From Sanguinoderma infundibulare (Eukaryota > Basidiomycota > Agaricomycetes > Polyporales > Polyporaceae), in contig JAVLRN010000006.1 of the NCBI GenBank assembly GCA_032821775.1, positions 1,178,001 to 1,242,000 of the forward strand: a stretch of DNA of 64,000 nt, given 5' to 3'. The position numbers and the translations under genes are program-made. The notes beneath the pieces are model-generated. The model had not been told where the DNA came from. It saw nothing but the letters and a program-made list of their open reading frames with translations, and did not search any database. Positions 45,956-58,446 of this stretch are shown here, piece by piece (the stretch's first letter is position 1; each line of letters starts with the position of its first letter).

Positions 45956-46209
45956 AAGCGTGTCTCGGGTCTCGATGCAATCGTCTTTATAGAATCACCC
46001 TGTGTGTAGACCAAAAGTTGCAAGTTTGTTCCAGTCTCCTTGCATGCGCATTAGCGGCGACCGAGTTCATTATCGCGCAGAGTGAGACGCACAAATGAAC
46101 GGGAACGTTAACTGCTGGAATGGCCTTTGCCACAAGCTAATGTCCAGGTCAATGTATCCTATTCCGTCCTACGGTACAACAGCAGAGGCAAACACAGACA
46201 GATGGTCCT

Positions 46210-48854
46210 TCATGAGGCGAACACGGCCGACGGGGAATCCGGCGGCCGCTGCTGGCTTTGCGGAGTGACGCGCTTGAGCAGCGATTGTTGATAGTTCTCC
46301 CAAGCCGCGATGAGCTGTGTGTTTGCCCAACGGTGAGACGACGGACGGACTGTCGAGTCAAAGGAACATGAACGCACCTGTTTCTGCCGCGTGATCATAC
46401 CCTCGAGGAACGCCTCGAGGGCGTTCTTGAAGTCCTCGATGCGCTCCTGCTCGAAGCGCGCGACTTCGGCCTTGACGAGGCGCGAGACGTGGTCGAACTC
46501 CTGCTTCGCCTCCAACGCGCGCCGCTCCGCCTCGCCGACGATGGCGAGCGAGCGGCTGAGCTGGTCGGGGCCGAGACGGCCCTGTGCGCGGTTCGACTCG
46601 TGTGCCTGTTTCGTGCGCCGGACGTTTGCGTCCGCGCTTTGCAATGCGTGGTATGTGCGCACGCGGGAGCTGAAGGCGAGCTGGAGTGGTCCGAAACGTG
46701 AGCGGTCGAAAGACGAGTATTGATATGCAGATCAATTGGATCGAGACTCACCCTCACCGAGTTGATCAGGCGAGCGTACTCGTCCGCTGTTTCACTACGT
46801 CAGCCGACTTCGAGAAAAATGGTAAGGCATAGGAGACGGACTTGTGGCCAGGACGGTGATCACATCTTCGCTCGCTTGGATGTTCTGCAACTCCTGCGCC
46901 TTCCGCTCGACCTCTGCGAGACCCGATAATGAGGCTGCCAGCTGGTTGCCGACATCGCATACCGCGAGCTCAGCAATGGCTTGCGAGAACTCGCCAGCCG
47001 CGGCGGAGATCTCTGTGTTTCGTATTCAGACCGGGGCATAGCAGTGTCGCGGATGCATATACTTGCCTGCTCGTTGCTTTGCCACCGCATCGATAGCCTT
47101 GACTAGGCCACGTAGCTGGGTCTCTAGACTGTCGAGGTACGACTTCTGCCTGTCGAACCACTAATGCAAATGCAGCCATGAACTTAGCAAATGTGGGACA
47201 GCACATATGCCTAATCCAGCGTACCTCGTCGGTCTCGTAGAAGCGGGGTCCCGCAATCGTCTGGCCAATGGCGGCCATGAGGCCGCCCTTCTCTTGGGCA
47301 ATCTCGGCCTTCCGATGCTTGATCTGTACAAGTGGCGCAAGTTGAGCACGGGTTGAGTGAACGACCTTACGAGAACGAGCGAACGCACGTCGAGCGCGAA
47401 CGTGTCGCTTTCCAAGAAAAGCTTCAGGTCGGTATCCTTCTGGAGCACGGGATGGCTCGTGATCTTCTGGATGCACTTCTCGAGCGCGAGGCGACGCTGC
47501 TGCACGAACTCCTCGGCGAAGCGGCCAAAGGGGTTCTTGTCCGGCACGGGGGGCACAACTACGCCGGGGTTGTTCATCGACAGCGTCTCGTATAGCCAAA
47601 GGAAGTCGGAGTATCGCCGCAAGACGGAGAAGGTGGACTTCTTGTACATGGGCGACGTAGTCTGTCCGCGGGTGCTGAGGTGTATGCGCACGTAGATGAG
47701 TTGCATTGCAGAGGCGTACCTTGGTATGAACGGTGTACATGGTATACGCGCGGATGGGGTCTCCCACCCTCTGAGGGTCATCGACACTGATCACGAAGAC
47801 CGGTTGGATGCCATTATCCTTCTTGGCAATACCGGGGGTCGAGACAGACGTCGAAGGCTTGGCCACAACGTCACTGTAAGCATTCAAACAGGCATGCAGG
47901 CAGTATCGCAACACGCACCGAAGCCGACCTCTGTGCTCCGTCACGCGACGCGGCCCTCGCAGCCATGGTCTGCGCAATCGGCCGGTCGTCATCGTCGTCG
48001 TCGTCCGACACGCTCTGGTTCCTCGCAGAGGGCTCCGGGACGCCGTATGCTGTCTGCGTCTGCCACCCGCCACCCGCACCCTGCCACCCGCCAATAGCCT
48101 CGCCACCAATCGAAAGCCCGGCGATGGACCGGTTGAACGTTGAAGGCTGGTCCAGCGGGTTGAACGAGGTCGGCTCGGCCTTGTGGGGCAAGTTCTGGGA
48201 GGACGAGAAGGATGCAGTAGACCCACGCGAGGCATGCCCGACCGGGCGACTCGGCACATCGGTGCGAGGCGGGGAGGAGGAGGAGGAGGATAAGGCCTTC
48301 GAAGGCTGTTCGGCGGGGGGTGTTGGTGTTCTTGAGAGTCCACGATCTACGGGTTTGGGTTCGGGGGGCTCCTCCGTCTCGGTGGATATGCTCTCGCGGA
48401 AGCCGCGTGACTGGGAGGTCTGCAGGCCTGTCGGGAGCCCCGATGACGCTGCTGCTGCCGCGGCTTCCTCCGCCTCCGCGGCCGCTTCTGCTGCGTTGAA
48501 CGCTGCGGTGTCCAGAGGATCCGCGGGGGCAGCGGGACTCTCTTCTTCTTCTGCGGGCTTGTGCTCTTCCTCCCCGTCATCGTGGGCATCCTCCATCCCA
48601 AAGTTATGGCTCCCATAGTCGTGCGGTTCGCGGTCCTGGAATCCCCCGACGTCGGCGAAGGCGTTGTGTGTGAGTGCTGTGGGCGAGGTGGTGGATCCAA
48701 AGGCAAGTGTTTCTTCACTAAAGGAAGGTACCACGGCGCTGTAGCTCGCCCAAGGGTCGGGAGAGTTTGACCGCCCTTGGGCGAAAGGGTCCTGGAAGGG
48801 GTTTTCCATCACCTCGCGCGACGGTGCGAGAAGGTCATCAAAGCCGCTGTCCAT
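46210..48854 (-). CDS. VPS5: Retromer sorting nexin VPS5 (PX + BAR)
   Basis: Vps5 forms the membrane-bending SNX-BAR part of retromer that returns receptors from endosomes to the Golgi. The N-terminal 300 residues are low-complexity and acidic, starting MDSGFDDLLAPSREVMENPF. They include an Ala/Glu-rich helix (AAFNAAEAAAEAEEAAAAAA) and an Asp run. The PX domain starts near FVISVDDPQRVGDPIRAYTM and has the phosphoinositide-binding core SVLRRYSDFLWLYETL and KNPFGRFAEEFVQQRRLALE. The BAR part consists of coiled coils such as EISAAAGEFSQAIAELAVCD, then VERKAQELQNIQASEDVITV and RLVKAEVARFEQERIEDFKN, ending LLKRVTPQSQQ plus a short tail. Eight or so introns. Confidence 0.9.
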
Positions 48855-49239
48855 GGGGTTTCCGAGTTAAAGCGCTGTTAAAGCGGTAGATATATAGACG
48901 ATAAGACAGTCAGCAGCGCAGTGCAGAGAGGAAGAGCAGCAAGCCACCGCCAGAGTACGGTACACGGTCTCTGGTCACCTCTGGCCATGTACTGTCGGCG
49001 CTTAGATTTCCTATTCGAGCCTACAATCTCATGGGCCAAACTGAAATGCGTCGGGCATGTCTCCGGAGACAGGACAGATGGGACATATAGCATTGCAAAG
49101 GTAGTGTAAAGATGCGAACAGCATAAACAGGGTATCCGATTACGATGAATAGATCCAAGACACAGTCCAAGACGCACACCAACCTCCAAAGTCTTCCAGC
49201 ATTCCGTGTGGCCTCGCTCCTGACACCTAGTATGTATGT
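48855..49239. other. Spacer between the two sorting-nexin genes
   Basis: 385 bp between the start of VPS5 and the stop of MVP1, both on the minus strand. It must hold the VPS5 promoter and the MVP1 3' UTR. Confidence 0.5.
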
Positions 49240-51909
49240 TCACTCCAACGGCATGCTTTGCACCGCCTCGAGCAGCGACGCCCAGTTCGTCACCGCCGCC
49301 TCCGCAAAATCGTTCTCCTCCCGTGCAAATGCCTGCACGGCCTGCGTCAGGAGCGTGTTCTCCCGGTTGTGCAGCACGACCCGTAGCTCGTGCCACATGC
49401 TGCCGCAGATGCAATGCCCTCATCAGCCAACGCTATTGACCGAAACGAAAACAAACGACATACCAAGCGCGAATGAAGACACGCCGGTTCAGCGCAGCCG
49501 CGATCGCCGCCTGGTCCTTCTCGATCGCGCCCGCGATCTTGTCAGCTTCTTGCTCCCAACCCTCCTTTTTCGTCTGGCGGACGTCCTCGAGCTTGTGCGA
49601 GTTAGTGTCGACGCGCTTCCGGAGGCGATCAACCTGATCGGGGGAGAGGCGGTCCTGCCGGATGAAGAGGTCTCGCATGGCGATGTAGAGATCGCGGTGA
49701 GCCTATGGAGCAGAACATGTCAGCATTGTGCCCAGGGCCTGAAGAAGATTTGGATTCGACCTTGAGGGCCTCCAAAGTGGAGTACAGCATTGTTCTTGAC
49801 TGCTTGAGGACGTCAGAATCCTACAACACGCATACACACGTCGAAATGGGACGTACACGGTGCTCGAGCGCGTCCGCATGTTTCTGGGTGTGCGACGAGA
49901 CGTGCACAAGCCCCTGCCTCACGCCCGCACAGAGCTCACATTCCTCGCCCCGCCAACAGCGCTCGTTTCTTTCGACAAGGCTCTTCATCGCGTTCGTCAG
50001 GTGCGAGAGGTCCGCCTGTCCATCCAGAGTGGTGCGCCATCCACCGGAAGTGAGTCCAGAGAAGATCGAGGACGAGTCATGGTCCGCGGAACCAGAGACA
50101 GAGGTAGAGCCAGAGGTAACCATAGAAGACACGGAGGATGGGGACGACGACAGGGCAGCGAACGAGGGTAGGGGCAAGGGCAGGTGAGTCGGCAAGAAGC
50201 TTGGGCGTGTTACAGGAGTTAGGCGTACCGCTGCTGCCTCCCGACGCCGGACGATGCGTTCTGTGAGAAGGCAGATCCGCTGCCAGTGCTCGATGAGGAA
50301 GCCAATCTTGCCTCGCACGACACTAGCATGTGGGCAATCACAGTCAGTATCGAGCCACTACAGGGTAGATAACGCTGGTCCAGTAGACATACGCGAGCTT
50401 GTCTTCTAAGTCACTGGGGATGGCCATTTCCTCGATGCGATCAACTCGCTTACTAGCAGACTCCTCCTCGTAGGATATTGCCGTGTGCCTACGCCATTCT
50501 TCAAGTGAAGGCTCAGTCAGGAAAGAGTGGAGGATGGGATCATCCTTGATGACTGGATGATTGCTGGGAGGAAGTCAGAAGTGCAACTAGCACCTGAGAG
50601 AAGCCACTCACACCACGAAGTTGATAAACCTGGTGAGACCTCGTCTGAAGAAAGAGAAAGCAACGAGTTCAATAAATGTCCAATAACCATCGCCGGGCTG
50701 ACGGACCTGCGCTGTTCGAGGAAGCCTTCATCGGCTATGAAATAGTGTCAGTCTCGACAATAGTGGCATTAGTTATGTGATACTTACGACCTATCCGCTT
50801 GGGGGGCAAAGCAGGGAGAAGTCGGAAGGGATACCGCTTAACGAGTACATCCCACAAGAAGACGAATTCGGAGTAGCGACGGGGAACGGGGGCTCCACGC
50901 TGGAAATGATGAAAGTCGGATGAGGATTGTGGTCGAAGTCCAGGGAGTGGTTTACACACATCACTGGAGACCTCGTATACAAGGTATCTGTTCAGAATGA
51001 AACCTTGCTGTCCAAGAACGTTGACGAACACAGACTCTTGCTTCTTCCACCAGTCGCGAGGCAAGCCAGTGCCGGCGATACTGGAGGGCGCGCCGTTCTG
51101 GTTGGCGAAGGGAGATGGTACTTTGGTAGGCGCAGTGGGTGGAGCGAACTTGGAAGCCCAAGGATCTTCGGTCGAGTAGCCACGTGTGGCCATGTGTGGC
51201 GGCATCTGCATGATGTCTTGGAACGTGGAATTGGAGGAGGGGAGAGAGCCGATGTCAAGGGTTGGCTCGGGAAGGGCGTTCTCTTGGGCGAGTGCGGCGA
51301 CGCGCTCGACGCTGACGTCTGAACGTGACGTGAGTTCGAGAAGACGCTAAAACGAAGCGGTTCGCGCACCTTTGCCTGATTGCGCTAACGCTGCTAGGGC
51401 AAGGGCGACAAAGAACTCGAGGCGAGATACGCGTGGTCGCGAGCTGACCAGACTGACAATCTGTTGGAATGGCTTTCAACGGAGTGCACACAGTTTGGGA
51501 CGGCTGCAGACGGACCTTGTCGATGGTAGACGCGGGGAGTGATGAGGTGCCGAGTACCCTTGACAGGGCATTGACAGAGGTCTCGCCGGTGTTGGTGGGA
51601 TCAACGGCGGAGAAGGCGCGAGCGTAGATGGCGGGCAGAGTTGCATCCCCTATAATGCAGACCCGAATCACTTAGACTCCAATGCAAGAGAGCGAAGGCC
51701 GAGGGCTATGACATACCAATCACTGAGCTGAAGCCTGAGGAGGAAGTAGGGAATGAAGGCAATGGAGGGGGCGCAGGGCTGGGAGTGGTGCTCCACGGGT
51801 CGAGCCCATCGTCGTAGACGGAGCTAATGAGGGGGTTGTCGGTGACGAAGCTTGCGCCAAATTGGGAAGATGAACCGTAAGCCTGCACAGGCCGAGGAGC
51901 ATTGAACAT
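49240..51909 (-). CDS. MVP1: Sorting nexin MVP1 (SNX8-like, PX + BAR)
   Basis: Mvp1 is an endosomal SNX-BAR protein that forms its own retromer-independent coat for recycling to the Golgi. The N-terminus starts MFNAPRPVQAYGSSSQFG, has a Pro/Ser-rich linker, and then an EH-like helical region DATLPAIYARAFSAVDPTNT (SNX8-type). The PX domain begins SVFVNVLGQQGFILNRYLVY and contains GAPVPRRYSEFVFLWDVLVK with the RRYSEF lipid-binding core. It continues FRLLPALPPKRIG. The BAR helices include RDLFIRQDRLSPDQVDRLRK and ADKIAGAIEKDQAAIAAALN. The last exon ends SLLEAVQSMPLE at 49240. It sits 385 bp upstream of VPS5, in the same direction. Confidence 0.9.
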
Positions 51910-52327
51910 GGTGAGTATATCAGGAACAAGGCCACAGAATTGGATCAGAGAGTCGTAATCGCCGTGTGAGAGTAACAAAGATGGATGGTGGTGTCACAGA
52001 AACGTAGAGGGGCACCAGAGAGCAGCGCGGAGCATCGACTCGGCCGCTGCGGGCGACGTCGGAGTCGTCGTCGCAGCAGAACGCGTCAACGACGTCAACC
52101 GTCGGCGCTGCAGCTGGAGTGGCGCCCGAAGTGACAGCGTGACAGGGGACACGGTCACAGGATCGCGGCGGTGACGGCCACGTGGGCAGGAATTGGGGGT
52201 CCGACACACGCCTGTGAGCGCGTCTCGGCGCGCGTCGTGAGCCTGAGACTGGCCTGAGACTCCCACTGACAGCCCCGCCGCTCCCTTCTCTCCCCGACGT
52301 CGACGCCAGCCCCTCCCTCCAGCGCCG
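51910..52327. promoter_or_regulatory. Divergent promoter MVP1 / MBP1-like gene
   Basis: 418 bp between head-to-head starts. It is GC-rich with many CGTCG and GACGTC-like runs but no unambiguous box. Confidence 0.35.
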
Positions 52328-55300
52328 ATGCAGTCCGCACAGAGGCCACCTGCCCAGCAGCAGGCCCCCGTCAAGATATACAATGCTGTATACTCCTCCG
52401 TCCAGGTCCGTCTTTCTCCTTCTCCCAGGCGCATACACCCCACTGACCCCGCATCGTACGCGTGCAGGTCTATGAATGCATGGTCCGCGGCATCGCTGTC
52501 ATGCGCAGGCGTGCCGACTCCTATGTGAACGCGACCCAGATCCTCAAGGTTGCTGGCGTAGACAAGGGTCGGCGCACTAAGATTCTCGAGAAAGAGATCC
52601 TCCCCGGAAAACACGAGATTGTCCAGGGTGGCTATGGAAAGTACCAGGGTACATGGTAAGCCTCAGTCACCATTCAGTTTTCTTCTTCATGTTCCGAGAA
52701 CTTTTTGCATTCTTCCCGCCTTCTTTCTCTGAAACATTATCGTCGCTCGGAAGTACGTTAGACTTTGATGCCGCGGGCCGGTGAGCCAACCTGACGCGAT
52801 TGCTCACTGCACACCGAATCTCTTGTTTCCGCCGCCAGTGGCATCACAGAGCCTTCTGTATACTCTCGTCAGATCTGTCCGCCACGTACTCCACGTCATA
52901 CGAGAGCGTTTGGTGGAAGGGGGACAAGGGAATGGAAGCGCCTTGTGCGTTCTCGGCTTCGTCTCTTGCTTTGGCACTCGCGCCTTCTAAATGAGAGAAA
53001 TGACACTACACGACGCGTCAATCAGAGCGCGCCGACGTGTCTCGCACTCATCTTGTATTCCTGGAGGTGATTGCATCTCGTCCGATCGGATGCTTCGCGT
53101 CAAACATCCCCTGAACCCATATCCTTGATTCCATTCTGCTTGCAATCTGAGCCCCCAGTACTTTTCCAGTCTCGCCTCCTCGCCTTGTGTACTTAGCAAT
53201 TTCATGACTGTATACCCTTTCATTATGCGACTTATCTCCCGCAGTGGCGTGGATTTACACACGCTCTTGTGTGTTGTGCCTCTGCGGTGGGGATTTGTCT
53301 TTGGTGACGCCTCTCTAGGTTTCAACGTGCCCAAAATGCTCCCTAAAGTACGTGTTGAAAAGGAAGGGCAATCCGGCTCCCATGTCACGAAACCTATAAC
53401 GTCACAGCGACTTGTATTGGGCGTGTTCAGAGCGGGCTAACATTCGCACTTGTCTTGCAGGATACCTCTTGAACGCGGGCGTGACATCGCTCTCCAGTAT
53501 GGCGTTGCGCCTCTCCTCGCCCCTCTGTTCGATTTCGTGCCGAACGCCAATCCAATGGGCAGTCTACCAGCATCGCTTGCCAGTGTCCCGGGTGCGTCAG
53601 GCTCTATCGTTTCTTTAAGGTGACTCACAAGAAGCGTCCGGAATCCATACAGGTCTCGCACCACCACCCATTATGCCAGGTTCTGCACTCCGTTTACTCA
53701 ACCAGGGTCGAGCGCAGGGATTGTTCACTCCCTCTACATCCAGTATGTCTGCTACCACTCATGTCCTTAGTACTTCACCCGGCCCACACCTTGCAGCTGG
53801 TTATCCCCCTGGCTTTCCTCCCATTACGCCAACACCTCCACCTCTCGTACAACCATCGCTGAAACGAGCCCACTCCCAAATAGACCTGGATCATCCTATG
53901 CCCACCCCATCAACATCCCAGACCGCACCTCCTACGTTAGCGGCTTCCCCTGATATCCAAATGCTGGACAGATCGCGACCTGCTTCTGCCGCTCCACAAG
54001 CAGATGGCGGACCGTCGCCGACCAAGCGAGCGCGTACAGAACCGCCCGCCCTTCTGGATTCAACGGGACGCGCTTCTCCCGTCATCGCTACCATACAAGC
54101 GCACGCTAGTATGCCACCACCTTCCACAAGCGCCCCACAACAGCCCGGTCCTCCCACCGTTACAGCGAATGGCGTCTCACGACCACCTAGCTCGCAAGCA
54201 CCTGTCGCCAACGGCAAAGCTCCAGAGAGCAAACTCGAGCCGCAGTACGCCATCCGCTTCGCCTCTAAGCCGTCTATCCCTCGTACCATGGATCACAATG
54301 CCCCCGCCCGTGATGCGCGTCGCGCCGCGATTGTTCAAGCGATTTGCGCGCGCGATGATCCGAAACCCGTCCTGGACATGATTCGCGAGGTCCCGCCAGA
54401 CATCCCTGGACTCGTGTCAGATGTGGACTTGGTGCTCGATGAGCAGGGTCACACCGCGCTTCATATCGCCGCGAGTACCGGCCGACATTCTTCAGTGGAG
54501 GCTCTCATTGCAGCAGGTGCCGACGTTCACAGGGGGAACTTCAGCGGGGAGACGGCACTCATGCGCGCGTGCTTGGCAACACATGGTTTTGACACCCAAA
54601 CCTTCCATACCCTCGTGGCGGCATTAAACGCTAGCATCCGCACGCTCGACACAGCTCGCCGGAGTGTTTTCCACCATATCGTCGCGACGGCAGGCGTGAA
54701 GGGACGGGCGGTTGCGGCGCGATATTATCTCGACCAGGTGAACCTGTGGATAGTCAATAACGAGCGGGCGGACTTCCGGTCGATCATTGATATCCAGGAC
54801 GAGCATGGAGACACCGCGCTCAACATCGCTGCAAGGGTAGGGAATCGCAGTCTTGTCAGGGTGCTTTTGGATGGTGGCGCCAACAAGCTGCTTGCAAACA
54901 AACTGGGACTGCGACCGGGCGACTTTGGAGTAGAGACTGAGGTAGGTTGTCCATCGTCGTATCGTAAGCTACACGCCCCTGAGGTCTGTCTGTGTAGGAA
55001 CTTGGCGGTAGCGCGAGGTCGGAGGACATCCTGGCGTCATTACGATCGGTTCCGTCAGTGCCAATACAGAAAAGCCAAGACGTTATAGCAGGTGAGCTTC
55101 TATTGCCCCCCTCAGTCGGCGACGATCGCGAGCCTGGACTGACAACGAATTATCCTCCCCGAAGACATCACCACGATGATCCAGGGGCTCGGCAACGACT
55201 TCGCGGCCGAGGTCAAGTCGAAGCAGGATGCGCTGGACGTCACGCAGGTCCACCTCCGTGCGGCGACGCGCGAGCTCTCGGAGCAGCGCAGGCAGATTCA

Positions 55301-56014
55301 GCATTGGCAGTCGCGCTGCGGCGAGCTGGACCAGACGACGCAGCGCGTTCGAAACCTGGAGCGGGCATTAAACGACGAGGACGGTTTCGACTGGACTGGC
55401 CGCACCGAGCTCGACGGGTCCGACGCCGGGCCCAGCGCTGGCCCCGCCTTCCAGGCGCGAGGGCAGGCGTCCACGATGACTGGCGTGGGCGGCGCGGTCG
55501 ACATGCCTGCGAACCTCGAAGTGGACCCGACGGTGCCATTGGGCGACACGGCGGCGACGCTTGTGCGTCTGAGAAGGCTGAAGATGTGGTACGGCCGGGT
55601 GGAGCACCTGATGGAGACCCGGATGCGGTCGCTACAGGGCGCGAGCGCGGAGAAGGAGTTCCAGTGCAAGAAAATCGTCGCGCTCTGCACGGGCGTGCCG
55701 ATCGACAAAGTCGAGGAGGTGAGTGCGCGATGGGCTGGGGTGTAAACACCTTGCGTGATCGTGTCTCTGTCGTGGTGAGTGCGGAGTGGCTGAGCGTGCT
55801 TCTTGTTTTCGGTGTTTGTTTGTCACCTTGCGTGGCTGGCGTGTCTTGGTACAGTTGCTCGAGAACTTGGTCGTCGCGATGGAGAGCGAGGCGCAGGTGA
55901 TCGACATCAGTCGGGTGTCTGGCTTCATGCAGAAGGTGCGTGTCGTCTGCTGGGACTGTTTGTGAACCGTTGTGCTCATTTAGCGTGCGCCAGGTGCGGA
56001 ATGGCGTGATATAG
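52328..56014 (+). CDS. MBP1: MBP1-type APSES/KilA-N cell-cycle transcription factor
   Basis: The DNA-binding subunit of an MBF-like complex that turns on G1/S genes. Exon 1 is [20 protein letters not shown], then the KilA-N/APSES domain: [54 protein letters not shown]. It continues only after an 805-nt intron (52656-53460) with [21 protein letters not shown] long disordered Pro/Ser region carries a basic stretch [10 protein letters not shown]. Ankyrin repeats follow: [34 protein letters not shown], and [20 protein letters not shown]. The C-terminal coiled coil is [20 protein letters not shown]. The last exons are tiny and end VRNGVI at 56014. Domain order is that of Mbp1/Swi4 family members; Mbp1 is preferred over Swi4 by overall similarity. 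Confidence 0.88.
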
Positions 56015-56338
56015 GCTTCTGGGGCTCCTTAGGGCGACTTGCGCCGCCGGAGGGTGGTGATTATGGTTATGCAACGACCGTTTGCTTCCTCCCTTCTGTG
56101 TGCATATATGTATGGCGCGGACCTGGACTTGGGTCGTCTTTTGGTGTCGTAGCGTTAATTATTTCACAGCACTGTACTACTATGCATGCATTTTCTTTAC
56201 CATATTTTAGATGCTTGAAATTTGACTCTTTGTCACCCGCACACAATGGTCTGCAGGGTAAGTGCTACACTGACAATACTATGGAAGTGGTGTACAGGCA
56301 TGGATACATCCAGAATATCATTGCCAGCTTTCGAGACG
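56015..56338. other. Convergent 3' region MBP1 / PRP4
   Basis: 324 bp, AT-richer than the flanks. Nothing else was seen. Confidence 0.45.
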
Positions 56339-58257
56339 TCATGAACCCTCCGGCGTGAAGATCTGGAAGTTACGGTTGTACGTCCCCGACGCGAGCATCT
56401 TTCCGTCATGCGACAGGTCGACGGACATGACCTTGCCGCCGTCCGTGGGCAGCGTGCGCAGGAGCTGCCAGTCGTCGGCACTCCAGAGCTTCACAAACCC
56501 GTCGTACCCGCCACTCACGAAGTACAACCCGGAGCGGTACTTCCACTCCTCGAGCGTCTTCTCGGAATCGTTGGGCTTCGCGTCTGGAGTGTCATCTTCA
56601 GTCCCGTTCATGGTGACGTCGGGTGAGAAGGCTGGGGGGAGCTCATCGCCGTAGAAGAAGCGGACGTCGGAGACGTTGGAAAGGTGTGCGGGAACGGTGT
56701 AGAGCGCCTTGAGGGAGCGCATGTCCCATATTCGGATGGTGTCGTCTCCGGAGCCGGTGACGATTTGGTAGCTGCGAGCGAACGGGTTGAGACGAGATGT
56801 GGAATGGGCAGGAATACACCAGCTACGTACCCGTTTGGTGAGAAGGCGATTGCGAAAATGGCCTGGACGTGGCCGTCGAGGACCATCGCTGTTCGTCCTG
56901 TGCGGAGATCCCATACCCGGCCGATAGCGTCGAGTCCGCTGAAAGCATATGTAAGAAATGCTAGATGCGTATGAAGTGGAGAATGTACATACCCTGATGC
57001 ACAGAGTGCGCCATCGTTCTGGAACTCGACTGAGAAGACTTCTTTTGAGTGACCTTCTTGCAATAGCAGTTCCTTCGTGGTGTTGACGTCCCACAGTCGC
57101 CAAGTCGTGTCGAAACTTGCGCTCGCGACATAAGTACCGGATGGGTGGAACGCGACGCGGGCTATTCGGTCTGCGTGCCCTTTCATCGTTGCCAACGGGG
57201 TTTCACTAAGACAGCATCACGCAATTCAGAAACAGGTAGCAGAAGTCATGGAAGACTACGCACCTGTTGAGAGACCAGAGGTGAATCGACTGGTCGGCTG
57301 CACCACTGACCATGTTAACCGCGTCCTCGCTTTGGCCGAGTGTTGCTTGGGGATGCCATGCTACTCCTCCAACACGGTCGGTGTGGCCTCGGAAGGTCCG
57401 AACGGGCGTGCAGTTTGGCATGTCCCATAACTTCACGTTTCCTGCCCAACTTCCGGTGGCGAGGTACTTGCTGTTAGGAGAGAAGCGGACGAGGGAGATG
57501 GGTCGCTCATCACCAATCTGAGACCCTAGGTTCGCGAAGCTCTGGATATGCGTATCCACGTCAGGTCACTGTTTCAGAGACATGCCAGGAGGCATACCTT
57601 GACGTCTGCAAAAACCTTCTTCCGGATGTCGATGATGCGACCTAGTGGTATCTTGCTGTCATTTCGTTGCTGCGCGACTCTTTTTTGAGCTCTACATGGG
57701 AGCAAGAAAAGGAAGGACGGGCAGTAAGCACCTATGTCTGGTGTTCCACCCATCGGAAATCCAACCTGGGAAGAGAATATTCCGCGAGCGACCTCCGTGT
57801 CTCCAGCAACTCGAGGGAACCGGGAGAGTAGAATTCCTCGACCTACAAGTAATACATGGGAAACGGCTGCGTGACGACGAGGATTTAACGACTCACCTCT
57901 TCCTCGCTCTCTTCAGAAGACTCCTCGTCGACTGCCATGGCTTCATCCCCACGCGCCGCGTTTATTTGGGAGAGAACATAGATGAGACGGTCTCTCCGGT
58001 CTGGAGGCTGAGCGTAGGTCAGACAAGCTCACACAGCCATATAGAATGCTACTTACGCGTTCACCAAACAGTGTTATGGGCTCCCCAATCTCGCGCAGCC
58101 TGGCCTTGACCTTGTTGTCGTCGGTCGGGACGGCGAGGTTGCGCGCCTTCTTCTTGCGCTCGAGCTCATCGAGTATGACCTGATTCTCGAGCCTTGCGCG
58201 CTCTGTGCCCAGATAATTTCCGTCGTCTAAGAGGGTGTCGAAGGTGAGTTCAGCCAT
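56339..58257 (-). CDS. PRP4: U4/U6 snRNP protein PRP4 (PRPF4)
   Basis: Prp4 binds Prp3 and U4/U6 RNA in the tri-snRNP. The start is [20 protein letters not shown]. The conserved PRP4 N-terminal motif (SFM) follows: [16 protein letters not shown] joined over an intron to the DRRDRL segment. The C-terminal half is a seven-bladed WD40 propeller: [117 protein letters not shown], and [19 protein letters not shown]. Between the last blades is an acidic insertion of about 40 residues. The stop is at 56339. Eight short introns are consistent. Confidence 0.92.
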
Positions 58258-58446
58258 GATGGATGCGCAAGCGCGAGGTCGAGGGATGCGAGACTCGGAC
58301 GAGTGGACGCTTGAAAGCGTAGGCGTCAGGGAACAGACGCGCGCGCGCAGTCGTGTCGGGCGTCACGTCACCGTCTTCAGCCTCACGCGAACATCTCCCT
58401 TTCTCTCCCACCTCCTTCCACCTCCGTCCCTCCCTCCCGCTTCACC
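58258..58446. promoter_or_regulatory. Short divergent promoter PRP4 / PMT4
   Basis: 189 bp between the two ATGs. A CGCGCGCGC run at about 58339 and a pyrimidine tract next to the PMT4 ATG are the only visible signals. Confidence 0.4.

Noticed and set aside
47965..48618. 217-codon plus-strand ORF over VPS5
   Set aside because: Mirror of the low-complexity N-terminus of VPS5 (Ser and Ala runs).
51994..52614. 206-codon minus-strand ORF across the MBP1 start
   Set aside because: Covers the MVP1/MBP1 promoter and the antisense of the KilA-N exon; no family resemblance.
53013..53018. ACGCGT as proof of MBF autoregulation
   Set aside because: The hexamer is frequent in this GC-rich window (for example near 3195, 5153 and 17050), so a single site is weak evidence; kept only as part of the intron finding.
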